A stretch of DNA of 64,000 bases from Bacteroidales bacterium (GCA_004557185.1 SFEP01000004.1:1-64000), one strand, 5' to 3'. Shown: positions 43,092 through 52,850, counted from the stretch's first letter. Notes: generated by a model not told the origin, from the sequence alone. Made by a program: numbers and translations.

Positions 43092-44747
43092 ATGTCATGG
43101 TTACACGACGTGCTGTTTGCGCCCTCGGCGGTGCAGGCCGTCATCATCATCTGCCTGATATGCGCCACCGGACTCGCCTTGGGTAAAATGCGCCTGCGGG
43201 GCATCAGCCTGGGCGTCACCTTCGTCTTCTTCATCGGCATCCTGGCGGGTGCACTGGGCTTGCAGGTCAATGCCGACGTGCTGAGCTACGCCGAGAGCTT
43301 CGGCCTCGTGCTCTTCGTCTACACCCTCGGCCTGCAGGTGGGCCCGGGCTTCATGAGCGCCTTCAGGCAAGGGGGCACACACCTCAACCTGCTGGCCATA
43401 GGCGTGGTGCTGCTGGGCACGCTCATGGCGCTCCTCACAGGCTGGACCCACATGCTGCCCCTGCAGGACATGCTCGGCGTGCTCTGCGGCGCCACCACCA
43501 ACACGCCGGCACTCGGTGCGGCACAGCAAACCCTCAAGCAACTGGGCCTGCCCGCCAGCGACGCTGCGCTGAGTTGCGCCGTCACCTATCCGCTGGGCAT
43601 GGTGGGCGTCATCGTGGCCCTCATTCTCGTGAAAGGCTGGCTCTCGCGCCACGAGCGGGCCACCGACGCCGCCACGCCCGACGAAGCCTTCATCGCCTCC
43701 TTCCGCGTGTGCAACCCCGCCGTCTTCGGCCACACACTGGGCGAAATCAGCGGCATGGACGAGTCGAAGTTCGTCGTCTCACGCCTCTGGCGCGAGGGCA
43801 AAGTGCTGCTGCCCACAGCCGACACCCAGCTCTGCGAGGGCGACCGCATACTCGTCATCACGCAGCAAAAGCAGCTGCAGCAGCTCACCATCTACTTTGG
43901 CGAACGCGACAACACCAACTGGAACAGCAAGGACGTGGACTGGAACGCGCTCGACTCAAAACTCGTGTCGCAACGCATCCTCATCACCCGGCCGGGCATC
44001 AACGGCCGGCACCTCGGCTCGCTGCAACTGCGCAACCGCTACGGCGTCAACGTGAGCCGCGTGCAGCGCGCCGGCATTCAGCTCGTGGCCACGCCCGGAC
44101 TCGTGCTCCGCATGGGCGACCGCGTCACCGTGGTGGGCGAGGCCCAAAGCATCAAGCAGGTGGCCAACGAACTGGGCAACGTGGTGCGGCAACTCGAAGA
44201 GCCCAACATGGTGACCATTTTCATAGGCATTGTGCTCGGCCTGCTGCTGGGCAGCATCCCCTTCTTCGTGCCGGGCATGAGCTACCCCCTGCGGCTGGGT
44301 CTGGCCGGCGGCCCCATCGTCATGGGCATCTTCATCGGAGCCTTCGGGCCACGCCTGCACATGGTGGCCTACACCACCACAAGCGCCAACCTCATGCTGC
44401 GCTCGCTGGGCCTCTCCATGTATCTGGCCTGCCTCGGGCTCGACGCTGGGCGCGACTTTCTGCACACCGTCATGCAGCCGCAGGCACTCTGGTGGATTGG
44501 CATCGGTCTGCTCTTCACGCTGGTGCCCGTCATCATCATGGCCGTTGTCTCGGTGCTCCTCGCCCGCAAGAGTCTGGCCACCACGGCGGGCATGCTGTGC
44601 GGCGCCATGGCCAACCCCATTGCCCTGGGCTACGTCAACGACACCCTGCCCGGCGACAAAGCCTCGGTGGCCTACGCCACGGTCTACCCGCTCTGCATGT
44701 TCCTGCGCGTCATCATAGCCCAACTCATCGTCATGCTTTGGGTGTAA
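43092..44747 (+). CDS. Putative transporter of the YidE/AspT (AAE) family with two TrkA-C domains
   Basis: A 551-residue transporter. It has the duplicated AspT-type half: residues 1-200 (GVLCGATTNTPALGAAQQTLKQLG, SCAVTYPLGMVGVIVALI) and 370-551 (MLCGAMANPIALGYVNDTLPGDKASVAYATVYPLCMFLRVI). Two RCK_C domains lie between (SKFVVSRLWREG; LGSLQLRNRYGVNVSRVQRAG). The twin motifs TNTPAL and NPIALGY are the expected pore repeats. The family includes aspartate:alanine exchangers; substrate not known here. It begins 28 nt after a TACATTTG box. Confidence 0.88.
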   Translation: MSWLHDVLFAPSAVQAVIIICLICATGLALGKMRLRGISLGVTFVFFIGILAGALGLQVNADVLSYAESFGLVLFVYTLGLQVGPGFMSAFRQGGTHLNLLAIGVVLLGTLMALLTGWTHMLPLQDMLGVLCGATTNTPALGAAQQTLKQLGLPASDAALSCAVTYPLGMVGVIVALILVKGWLSRHERATDAATPDEAFIASFRVCNPAVFGHTLGEISGMDESKFVVSRLWREGKVLLPTADTQLCEGDRILVITQQKQLQQLTIYFGERDNTNWNSKDVDWNALDSKLVSQRILITRPGINGRHLGSLQLRNRYGVNVSRVQRAGIQLVATPGLVLRMGDRVTVVGEAQSIKQVANELGNVVRQLEEPNMVTIFIGIVLGLLLGSIPFFVPGMSYPLRLGLAGGPIVMGIFIGAFGPRLHMVAYTTTSANLMLRSLGLSMYLACLGLDAGRDFLHTVMQPQALWWIGIGLLFTLVPVIIMAVVSVLLARKSLATTAGMLCGAMANPIALGYVNDTLPGDKASVAYATVYPLCMFLRVIIAQLIVMLWV

Positions 44748-44814
44748 AGCCCTCACCCCACCCTGCACCACCCGGACGCCGCTATTTTTGTGTAGGCCGC
44801 ACCCCGCAAAAAAT

Positions 44815-45070
44815 AGATGCTACGTAAAAAAGTTTACGTACGACGTGATATTTTTTACGTACGACGTGATATTTTTTACGTAGCGCCCCGTTTTACCACT
44901 CCGCCATCCCTCCGAAAACAGATGCCGTGGAAGAAAGTTCCCCTGCTGTGGGAACTTTCTTCCACGGCGGGGTCTTTTTTTTCCACGGCGGCCCGTTTTT
45001 TTCGGGACGACGGGTTGAGAAAACGGCTGCGTAAAAATCATCACGTCGTTTGTAAAAATTCGCACGGCAC
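44815..45070. repeat. Composite palindromic repeat, locus e (TACGTA, CCGTGG and a decayed third module)
   Basis: TACGTA module with two 21-bp units (44815-44886), linker CCCCGTTTTACCACTCCGCC, CCGTGG module (44921-44987), and a degenerate segment with CATCACGTCGTTTGTAAAAA (45035-45060) that looks like a broken TACGTA unit. Same order as locus b. Confidence 0.78.
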
Positions 45071-45194
45071 CCGCCGCAAGGGCATCGTAGTCCCTCTGAC
45101 CGTCGCCTTTCTTTCATCCACCCGTGCAGCGTTCCCTACACGTGTTTTTGTGCTATCTTTTTGTAGGAAACGTACACATTTCCAATCCTGTATG

Positions 45195-45226
45195 TTGGTA
45201 AAAAACCAGAGATGTTCGTATTTTTG
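45195..45226 (+). promoter_or_regulatory. Promoter of the sialidase gene
   Basis: TTGG (45195-45198), 20-nt spacer, TATTTTTG (45219-45226), about 110 nt before the start codon. Confidence 0.65.
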
Positions 45227-45337
45227 CAGCAACTTGCACAGGTAGCGGACAAGAGGGCGACAAAGGCGTTCGGCCGCGGCCCACACGCAAGGCATGAAAA
45301 GCATATTCACCTTTTAATTCCTATTTTTTTATTTACT

Positions 45338-48300
45338 ATGAAAAAGACCTTACTCTTATTGCTCGCATGCTTTGTGAGCTGTTTGCTGTGGGCCGACGAA
45401 CCGTTCCGTAAGCATCGGTACGACTTGTTCAAGGTGATTCCGCCTGCTGAGGGCAGCATCGTCTTCGTGGGCAACAGCATCACCGACATGCACCCCTGGG
45501 TCGAAACGTTTCGTGGCGACATGGACTTGCTCCCCATTGTGAACCGCGGAAACTCAGGCACCTATTCTACCGAGCAGAGTGCGAACCTGGAGAGTTACCT
45601 CATCAACAAACCGAAGAAACTCTTCATGATGATTGGCACCAACGACATCGCTACCAACGGCCTGAACTTCGAGCCCAAGCAGGTGCTGGCCTACGTGAAG
45701 AGCATGGTGCAGCGCATACACAGGCGCAGCCCCGAAACGCAGGTTTACCTCTACAGCATCCTCAAAAACAACACCTCGAACCGCGAAGCTGCGCGCTGGC
45801 TCGAAACCAACCGCCTGGTGAAGGCCTTTGTGGACGAAACAAACCAGGAGTGGCTGAGCTATATAGACCTCTACGACCTGCTGAGCGGCGTGGCCGAGGG
45901 CGGCGTATGGAGTTATGACAAACTCCACCTCACCGCCGCTTCCTATCAGAAGTGGACCGAAGCCATTCGCCAGTACTTGGATGGAAACTGGGGCACCCCC
46001 CAACCCGTCTATCCCAGCAACGCTGCCGATACACAGCAAAACGGCGGACTCGACGGGTCGCACGGCATGCGAGCCACCTACTTCAGCCTCCTGCCCATCA
46101 AGAGCGACGACATCCTCTTCTTCGGCGATGAAGAAGTGAAGGCCGGCGAATGGAACGAACTCTGCGGCAACCAGAACATCAAGAACCGTGGATCAGGCTG
46201 GAGCTACGGCGGACTGAGCCTTGAAAACACAAAAAAGATGGTCGAAGCCACCTTCGCAGATACACATGTCGACAAGGTAGAACCAAAGGCCATTCTGGTC
46301 TATGCCGGCACCTCTGACGTCACGGGCAATGACGACCTTGAAACCGTGAAGTTGAACTACCTACGCGTGGTAGAGGCCATCATGGCCGAGGCTCCCAGTG
46401 CGCACATCTATGTGATAGGCTTGCACCCCACGAAAAACGCTACCACCAACACCACCCGCATCGCCCCATTCAACGAGTATCTCTCGAAGCTCGGCCCCGA
46501 CCAGGTGAGTTACATTGACTGCTACACCCCTTTCCTCGGCAGCGACAACGTAGCACGCGAAGATTATCTCTTAACGGGCACGAACTACCTCAGCAGTGTG
46601 GGCTACGTGAAGATGGCATATCAAATCATGACATCCATCAATACCCATTTCCCTGACGAAGTTTTCCACCCGATTTCGGAAGATATGGCTAACCAGCGCG
46701 TCACTGAGGCCAACAATCGCAACCACATCGGCCAGGCACTGACTGCCGGACAGGTGGTAACCGTGGGCAATGGCATCGGCGAATATAGCGAAACTGGCAT
46801 GCAGGCCTTCAACGCCAAAGCAGAGGAGGCTTACGAGTTACTGGACCAGTCATACGTCGATGAAACGAAGGCTAACGAATTGGTCAGCGCCATGAGCACC
46901 GCCGTGAACGCAGCCCTGAACCAACCCGTAGCCAGCACCGAGGAGAGCAGCGTGTGGTACCAGATACGCGCCCTGCGTGCACCCACCTACTACGTCAGCG
47001 CCACGGGTGCCGAAGCCGGCATCGCTGGCCTCACCACATCGGGTGAGATGGCCACATCGATGTGGAAGTTCGTGAAGCGCACCGACGGCTCCTACGACAT
47101 TGTGAACCGCGAATATGGCACGTACATCAAGCCCGTAGCCAACTACAACACGCAACTGCAAACCACCGCCACGCAGCCCGAAAAGGGATGGACGCTGAGC
47201 TACGCCAACACGCCGGGACTCTACATCGTGTCGAGCGGCACGGTGCAATTTAACCAGACGCAGGCCGTGCAAAACTACGCCATCTACAACTGGAGCAACG
47301 GACAGACAGGCACCGACCGCGCCGACACCGGCTGCCAGTTCATGCTGAACGAGGCTCCTGAGCCCATTGTGCTGCCCGACGAGGTGAGCTACACCATCGA
47401 CAAGCCGCACGGCAACCTCTACAACAGCAACGGAAAGGCTAACCAGAGCTACAACAAGGAGTGGCGCAGCAACGAGGAGCCCGCACTCACCTTCACAAGC
47501 AACGCCAACAACATGGAGTGGGTGGGCGACAACGTGGACCTCATGACGGGTACGGTGCAAGGCGGCGCCACCTACACACTCACAGCTCCCACAGGCTACG
47601 TCATCAAGGATTACGCCTTCAAGATGGCGAACAACAACCACACCACCGAGCTCACCATGGTGCTCAACGACACCACCTACACCTCTACGCAAGAGGTACA
47701 GCTCATCTCGGCACAGAAGTACAACCAAGCCACCTTGGCCTTCACCCTGTCGGGGACCAACGGCAAGGGACTCCTGCTCACCGACTTCACCGTGACGGTG
47801 TGCAAAGAGGACCTCGTGGAGGCCGATGTGAACCTGGACCGCGTGGTGGATAAGGACCACGGCGACATGTACAACAGCAACGGCAGCGCCAACCAGAACT
47901 ACAACAAGGAGTGGCGCAGCAACGAGGAGCCCGTGCTCACCTTCACCAGCAACGCCAACAACATGACCTGGAACGGCACGGTGCCCGTGCTCATGTCGGG
48001 CTCGAGCGGCTCGGCCACCTACACGCTGGCTGCTCCCGCCGGCTACTGGATTGCCTCCTACTCCTTCGAGATAGTCAACTCCGGCCACACCGACAAACTC
48101 ACGCTCTCAACGAGCGAGGGCAAGGTGTACACCACCTCCGACACCGAGCAAACGCACGCCGTGACCATTTGCAACGAAAGCAGCGTGACATTCACCCTGC
48201 AAGGCACCAACGGCAAAGGCGTCATGCTCAAGAATTTCCAGGTGAAGCTCAAAGAGGCCGTGTATGAGAAGCCCATCGTCAGCACCGAGGGCAACGAGCA

Positions 48301-50458
48301 CTGGTACTACATCACCAACGCCTCCACCAAGGCCTACTGTCAGGGCAAGGTGATGTACTACGACGCCGAGGCCGACCGCCTTCGCTTCGGCGACAAGGCC
48401 TTCTCGGCCGACCGCGTCTGGAGCTTCTGGGAACAGGACGGCAAACTCACCATCAAGAACTACAACGGCGTGTACATGGGCACCGCCGGCGCTGGCACAG
48501 GCGGCTCCACACAGTTTGGCAAGGCCGATGCCGCCAACTACATCTACACCATAGAGGATGCCTACGGCTACTTCATCATCAAGGACAACGCCACCGAGCT
48601 CCACGCTCAGGAGGCCGGCGCCGTGATTGTGCGCTGGGATGCCGCTGCCGGCAACGCCTCGCTTTGGAAGTTCGACGCCGTTGACACCTCCGAACCGCAG
48701 GCCAAGGTGGCCGCCGTCAGCGTGAAGCAGGGCAAGGTGACCACGGGTATAGGCAACAAGAACCAGCCCATCGTGCTGGCCCGCTTCAATGTGACAGGCC
48801 TCACAGGCGCGGTCAACGTGCAAGGCATCAAGGGTAAGGTGGTGGCCAGCCAGCTGGCCGACGTGAAGGCCGTGAAGGCTTACTACACCACCAACAGCCG
48901 CGAACTCTTTGTCGACGCCGACAACCTCATGCCCTGGCGTGAGCAGAACGGCGTACTCTTCGGAGAGGCAGCCCAAGTGGATGCCGAGGGTAACTTCGCC
49001 ATCACGGGCAGTCTGAACATAGAGCCGGGCACGCAGGACCTCTGGATTGCCTACGACATCGCCGACGACGCCGCTGAAGGCCACACCGTCGACGCCATCG
49101 TCACGGGCTACACCATCAACGGCAACGAGGTGGACGAAGCCAACGGCAACCCCGACTACGCCGTCACCATCTTCCTCTCTGAAGGCGCTGCACTCATGCC
49201 CTACGACTGCGGCTCACGCTACTACCGCATCCCCGCCATCACCACCGTACGCAAAACAAAGGACGACGGCAGCGTGGTAGACCGCCTCGTGGTGCTCACC
49301 GACGACCGCTTGCAGCACAACGGCGACCTGCCCAACCAAGTGTACATCGTAGCACAGTATAGCGACGACCAGGGACGCTCCTGGACGAAGCCTGTCCGCG
49401 TAGCCGGCACGGCCGAACTGGGCGGTGCTTACGGCCACGGCGACGCCTCCATCGTGACCGACCGACGCAACGGCCACATCATCGGCATCATGACGTGCGC
49501 CGGCACCTACGGCCACGGATTCTGGAGCAGCACGGCAGCCGAGCCCCAGCTCTGGAAAACCATCACCAGCACCGACGGCGGCGAAACGTGGTCAAGCCCC
49601 GTTGACCACACCAAGAGCCTCTACGGCGTGGACAGCCCCAACCCCACATGGAAGGGCGGCTTCTCAGGCTCAGGCGCTGCGCTGCAAAAGCGCGACGGCA
49701 CGCTCGTGTCGAGCTTCGTAAACCGCGAGGCCGACAACTCGCAGAATTTCTACTTCTTCATGAGCGACGACGGCGGTGCATCCTGGCACGTGACGGGCAC
49801 AAGCGGCACCACCAAAGCCGACGAGCCCAAAACCCTCGAACGCAACAACGGAGACCTCTCCATCTTCGTGCGAGCCAACGGCTACAACTACCACAACGTC
49901 ACGAGCGACAACGGACAGACCTGGCACTACCCTGCTGAAACACGATTCACCTCGGGCATCAACGGCACAGCATGCGACGGCGAATACATGGTGTGGTGCT
50001 CCACACTCGACGGCAACCCCTGGAACATTGCCTTCGAAACGCTGCCCAACGCCTCCTCCCGCCGCAACGTGAGCATATGCCTCAGCACCGACGAGGGTGA
50101 AACCTTCGGCGAACCGCGCACCATCTGCCCCTGGGCCTCGGGCTACAGCACCGCAGTCGTACTGCCCGACGGCACACTCGGCGTCTACTACGAAGAAGAC
50201 GGCTACTACAACGCCAACAACTACGTGCTACGCTTCGTACGCATGAGCCTCGACTGGGCCAGCGGCGGACAGTACAAGTTCACCGCAGAGCAGCCGTTCC
50301 ACCCCATCGCAGGCGGTCAGGTAGCCACAGGCGTGGACCACGTCAACCTGCAGCAGCAAGCCGACGCTCCCACCTACGACCTCAGCGGACGCCGCGTGCT
50401 GCGCACCCAGCGTGGCCACATCTACCTGCGTGGCGGACAGAAGTTCATAGCACGCTGA
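45338..50458 (+). CDS. Exported sialate O-acetylesterase / sialidase fusion, probable T9SS cargo
   Basis: A 1706-residue protein. Signal peptide 1-19. SGNH hydrolase domain 1 (about 25-215): Ser47 in GNSIT, GTND (99-102), Asp193/His196 in DKLH, all catalytic parts present. A second SGNH-like domain (about 240-440) has lost them. A helical segment, a region with two near-identical beta repeats (about 680-825 and 827-970: YNKEWRSNEEP, FTSNANNM) and two ricin-like stretches follow. The sialidase domain (about 1288-1650) has YYRIPAI with the arginine, the Asp of TDDRLQ, and Asp boxes SDDQGRSW, STDGGETW, SDDGGASW, SDNGQTW. The C-terminus YDLSGRRVLRTQRGHIYLRGGQKFIAR-like ending resembles T9SS type A signals. 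It would release sialic acid from mucins and remove its O-acetyl groups first. Confidence 0.85.
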   Translation: MKKTLLLLLACFVSCLLWADEPFRKHRYDLFKVIPPAEGSIVFVGNSITDMHPWVETFRGDMDLLPIVNRGNSGTYSTEQSANLESYLINKPKKLFMMIGTNDIATNGLNFEPKQVLAYVKSMVQRIHRRSPETQVYLYSILKNNTSNREAARWLETNRLVKAFVDETNQEWLSYIDLYDLLSGVAEGGVWSYDKLHLTAASYQKWTEAIRQYLDGNWGTPQPVYPSNAADTQQNGGLDGSHGMRATYFSLLPIKSDDILFFGDEEVKAGEWNELCGNQNIKNRGSGWSYGGLSLENTKKMVEATFADTHVDKVEPKAILVYAGTSDVTGNDDLETVKLNYLRVVEAIMAEAPSAHIYVIGLHPTKNATTNTTRIAPFNEYLSKLGPDQVSYIDCYTPFLGSDNVAREDYLLTGTNYLSSVGYVKMAYQIMTSINTHFPDEVFHPISEDMANQRVTEANNRNHIGQALTAGQVVTVGNGIGEYSETGMQAFNAKAEEAYELLDQSYVDETKANELVSAMSTAVNAALNQPVASTEESSVWYQIRALRAPTYYVSATGAEAGIAGLTTSGEMATSMWKFVKRTDGSYDIVNREYGTYIKPVANYNTQLQTTATQPEKGWTLSYANTPGLYIVSSGTVQFNQTQAVQNYAIYNWSNGQTGTDRADTGCQFMLNEAPEPIVLPDEVSYTIDKPHGNLYNSNGKANQSYNKEWRSNEEPALTFTSNANNMEWVGDNVDLMTGTVQGGATYTLTAPTGYVIKDYAFKMANNNHTTELTMVLNDTTYTSTQEVQLISAQKYNQATLAFTLSGTNGKGLLLTDFTVTVCKEDLVEADVNLDRVVDKDHGDMYNSNGSANQNYNKEWRSNEEPVLTFTSNANNMTWNGTVPVLMSGSSGSATYTLAAPAGYWIASYSFEIVNSGHTDKLTLSTSEGKVYTTSDTEQTHAVTICNESSVTFTLQGTNGKGVMLKNFQVKLKEAVYEKPIVSTEGNEHWYYITNASTKAYCQGKVMYYDAEADRLRFGDKAFSADRVWSFWEQDGKLTIKNYNGVYMGTAGAGTGGSTQFGKADAANYIYTIEDAYGYFIIKDNATELHAQEAGAVIVRWDAAAGNASLWKFDAVDTSEPQAKVAAVSVKQGKVTTGIGNKNQPIVLARFNVTGLTGAVNVQGIKGKVVASQLADVKAVKAYYTTNSRELFVDADNLMPWREQNGVLFGEAAQVDAEGNFAITGSLNIEPGTQDLWIAYDIADDAAEGHTVDAIVTGYTINGNEVDEANGNPDYAVTIFLSEGAALMPYDCGSRYYRIPAITTVRKTKDDGSVVDRLVVLTDDRLQHNGDLPNQVYIVAQYSDDQGRSWTKPVRVAGTAELGGAYGHGDASIVTDRRNGHIIGIMTCAGTYGHGFWSSTAAEPQLWKTITSTDGGETWSSPVDHTKSLYGVDSPNPTWKGGFSGSGAALQKRDGTLVSSFVNREADNSQNFYFFMSDDGGASWHVTGTSGTTKADEPKTLERNNGDLSIFVRANGYNYHNVTSDNGQTWHYPAETRFTSGINGTACDGEYMVWCSTLDGNPWNIAFETLPNASSRRNVSICLSTDEGETFGEPRTICPWASGYSTAVVLPDGTLGVYYEEDGYYNANNYVLRFVRMSLDWASGGQYKFTAEQPFHPIAGGQVATGVDHVNLQQQADAPTYDLSGRRVLRTQRGHIYLRGGQKFIAR

Positions 50459-50490
50459 CCCTCACCGAGCCACACGCTCTTACATCGCAC

Positions 50491-50536
50491 ACAAGGGGCT
50501 GTCGCAAACCATGCGGCGGCCCCTTGGCGTTTTTAT
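50491..50536 (+). terminator. Terminator after the sialidase gene
   Basis: AAGGGGCTGTCGC and GCGGCGGCCCCTT pair imperfectly, followed by GGCGTTTTTATAT. Confidence 0.6.
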
Positions 50537-50682
50537 ATAAGCGAAAATGCAGACGGAAGAGGAGTGCCCTGAGGGAAAATGGGGCGGCGGGAAATGGAGC
50601 GATTGGCATAAAGGGAAAACGCATTCTGCAGCAGGCCAAAGGCTTTCGGTCGCAGGCAAGGCGGCGTTTCAGTTTACAATGC

Positions 50683-50690
50683 TAACTTTG
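50683..50690 (+). promoter_or_regulatory. -7 box upstream of the NUDIX gene
   Basis: TAACTTTG, 85 nt before the start codon. A (TA)7-like tract (50764-50776) runs straight into the ATG. Confidence 0.45.
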
Positions 50691-50774
50691 TGGCAGAAAA
50701 AGGCCCTGCGGCCGCAGGCGGCACCGCGCGGCATGCCACCGCAGGCAGCGGCATTCCACACCTTATATATATAT

Positions 50775-51320
50775 ATGGAGCACCCACACCCACTCTCCGA
50801 CTTCAAGTTCTGCCCGCACTGCGGCGGAGCGCAGTTTCACGAGCACGACGCACACAGCAAGCGTTGCGCCACGTGCGGTTTCACCTTCTACCCCAACGCG
50901 GCCGCAGCCACGGTGGCCGTCATCGTCACGCCCCACGGACAACTGCTCTGCACCGTGCGCCAACGGCAGCCCGCCGCAGGCACACTCGACCTCCCCGGCG
51001 GCTTCGTCGACCCCGGCGAAAGCCTGGAAGAGGGACTGCGCCGCGAGGTGCGCGAGGAACTCGGCGCCGAACTGGCACAATGCACCTACCTCTTCTCCCT
51101 GCCCAACGACTACCCCTTCAGCGGCCACACCGTGCACACGGCCGACGCCTTCTTCCTCTGCACCCTGGCACCCGGCAGCCAGCCCCAAGCGGCCGACGAC
51201 GCCGCCAGCATCGTCTATCTCCCACCCAGCCAGCTGCAACCCTCACGCTTCGGCCTCCACAGCATCAGCCGCGGCGTAGCCCGTCTGCTGCAAGCCTGGC
51301 CCACACACCCCCAGCCGTGA
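50775..51320 (+). CDS. NUDIX hydrolase with an N-terminal zinc ribbon
   Basis: A 181-residue protein, MEHPHPLSDFKFCPHCGG. The CPHCGG and RCATCGF cysteine pairs form a zinc ribbon as in NudC-like enzymes. The NUDIX box GGFVDPGESLEEGLRREVREELG is complete (the Glu residues of REVREELG bind metal). It hydrolyses a nucleoside diphosphate linked to another group; the substrate (NADH, ADP-ribose or damaged nucleotides) is not clear. The start at 50775 follows directly on a TATATA tract. Confidence 0.9.
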   Translation: MEHPHPLSDFKFCPHCGGAQFHEHDAHSKRCATCGFTFYPNAAAATVAVIVTPHGQLLCTVRQRQPAAGTLDLPGGFVDPGESLEEGLRREVREELGAELAQCTYLFSLPNDYPFSGHTVHTADAFFLCTLAPGSQPQAADDAASIVYLPPSQLQPSRFGLHSISRGVARLLQAWPTHPQP

Positions 51321-51369
51321 CCCCCACTCCCTGCGCCCCACGTTCCACCCCACACTCACACCCCACACC

Positions 51370-52686
51370 ATGACACACACGCACCTCACCATCCGCCACC
51401 TGCTCCGCCCCCACCACCTGCTGGTGCTGCTGACCTGCACCTGTCTGACCCTCGCAGCTCACGGGCAGACGGCAAGCTTCCACACCTTCTTTGCCGACAG
51501 CACGCTGCGCATCGACTACTCCCTCTCGGGCGATGTGCACGCCCAGCACATAGCCGTCGACGAGCTCTGCATGCTGCCCCACTGGGCCGGCCGCCGCACG
51601 CACCTCGACACACTCGCACTGCAAGGCAACGGCCGCATAGCCATGCACGACAAGCGCACAGGGCGCCTCATCTACTGCCACTCCTTCTCCACCCTCTTTC
51701 AGGAATGGCTGGGCACCGAGGAGGCCACCCGCCTGCCCAAGGCCTTTGAGCACGTCATGCTCCTGCCCATGCCACGCGACACCGCCGTGGTAACCCTCAC
51801 GCTCGACGCCCTCACAGGCAAGCCCCTGGCCACCCTCACCCACACCGTATGCCCCACCGACATACTCCTGCGCCACCTGCCCAGCACCCCGCCGCCTCAC
51901 CGCGTGGTGCACGCCGCCAGCCACCCCCAGCCCATCGACGTGGCCATTGTGGCCGAGGGCTACACCGAGGCCGAGGCCGACACCTTCTATACCCACGCCA
52001 TCGCCGCCTGCCAAGCCCTCTTCGCCTCCGCCCCCTACAAGCGCTACGCCGACCGCTTCCAAGTAGTGGCCGTAGCCCTGCCCTCGCCCCAGAGCGGCGT
52101 GAGCATTCCCGGCCAAGGGCTCTGGAAGCACACACCCCTCGCCTCGCACTTCGACACCTTCTACTCCGCGCGCTACCTCACCACCCTGCGGCTGCGCACC
52201 CTGCACAACGCCCTTGCCGGCATACCCTACGAGCACATCATCATACTGGCCAACACGCCTCACTACGGCGGAGGAGGCATCTACAACAGTTACACGCTCA
52301 CCACCGCCCGCCACCGCTCCTTCCGCCCCGTGGTGGTGCACGAGTTCGGCCACAGCTTCGCCGGCCTGGCCGACGAGTACTACTACGACGACATGTACGA
52401 GCCCTACTACATTCCCGGCCGCGAACCCTGGGAGCAGAACATCACCACCCTCACCCACTTCAGCACCAAGTGGGCCGACATGCTCCCCGCCGCCACACCC
52501 ATACCCACCCCTGCCGCCGAAGCCGCTGCGCACCCCCTCGGCGTCTACGAAGGCGCGGGCTACACCTCAAAAGGCGTCTACCGACCCTGCCCCGACTGCC
52601 GCATGAAAACGAACGAAGCCCCCGACTTCTGCCCCGTATGCTGCCGCGCCACCGAACGCCTCATCCGCTACTACACAGGCGAGTAA
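51370..52686 (+). CDS. Peptidase M64 family metalloprotease, exported
   Basis: A 438-residue protein with a signal peptide (LLVLLTCTCLTLAAHGQ) and an N-terminal beta domain (about 30-170). The M64 peptidase domain has IDVAIVAEGYTEAE, VVVHEFGHSFAGLADEYYYDDMYEP (zinc-binding HEFGH plus a downstream Glu or Asp) and a Cys-rich end CPDCRMKTNEAPDFCPVC. M64 is named after an IgA protease of Clostridium, but the targets of Bacteroidota members are mostly unknown. Only 49 nt after the NUDIX gene. Confidence 0.9.
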   Translation: MTHTHLTIRHLLRPHHLLVLLTCTCLTLAAHGQTASFHTFFADSTLRIDYSLSGDVHAQHIAVDELCMLPHWAGRRTHLDTLALQGNGRIAMHDKRTGRLIYCHSFSTLFQEWLGTEEATRLPKAFEHVMLLPMPRDTAVVTLTLDALTGKPLATLTHTVCPTDILLRHLPSTPPPHRVVHAASHPQPIDVAIVAEGYTEAEADTFYTHAIAACQALFASAPYKRYADRFQVVAVALPSPQSGVSIPGQGLWKHTPLASHFDTFYSARYLTTLRLRTLHNALAGIPYEHIIILANTPHYGGGGIYNSYTLTTARHRSFRPVVVHEFGHSFAGLADEYYYDDMYEPYYIPGREPWEQNITTLTHFSTKWADMLPAATPIPTPAAEAAAHPLGVYEGAGYTSKGVYRPCPDCRMKTNEAPDFCPVCCRATERLIRYYTGE

Positions 52687-52757
52687 CACCTCCCACTCCC
52701 AGCCTGCCATGCCCGCCCCGTGCGTACAGGCTCCACCCGCCACAAGTCCAGGCATTC

Positions 52758-52797
52758 CTAACCCATCGTACCTATACGGTGGGTTATTTTTGTTTGA
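52758..52797 (+). terminator. Terminator after the M64 gene (partial copy of the 54074 element)
   Basis: AACCCATCGTACCTATACGGTGGGTT then ATTTTTGTTTG. The same hairpin core is at 54118-54150 and 54575-54606, and all three are followed by a T-rich tail. Confidence 0.65.
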
Positions 52798-52850
52798 AAA
52801 TAAAGGGTGCCCGGTAAAACGTTTTGCCAGACACCCATAAAAGAAAGACA

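Larger units (their letters stand above)
44748..45337. other. Repeat-rich spacer between the AspT-like transporter and sialidase genes
   Basis: The first 300 bp hold the composite palindromic repeat locus e. The last 140 bp hold the sialidase promoter (45195-45226). Between them I see no gene. Confidence 0.6.
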
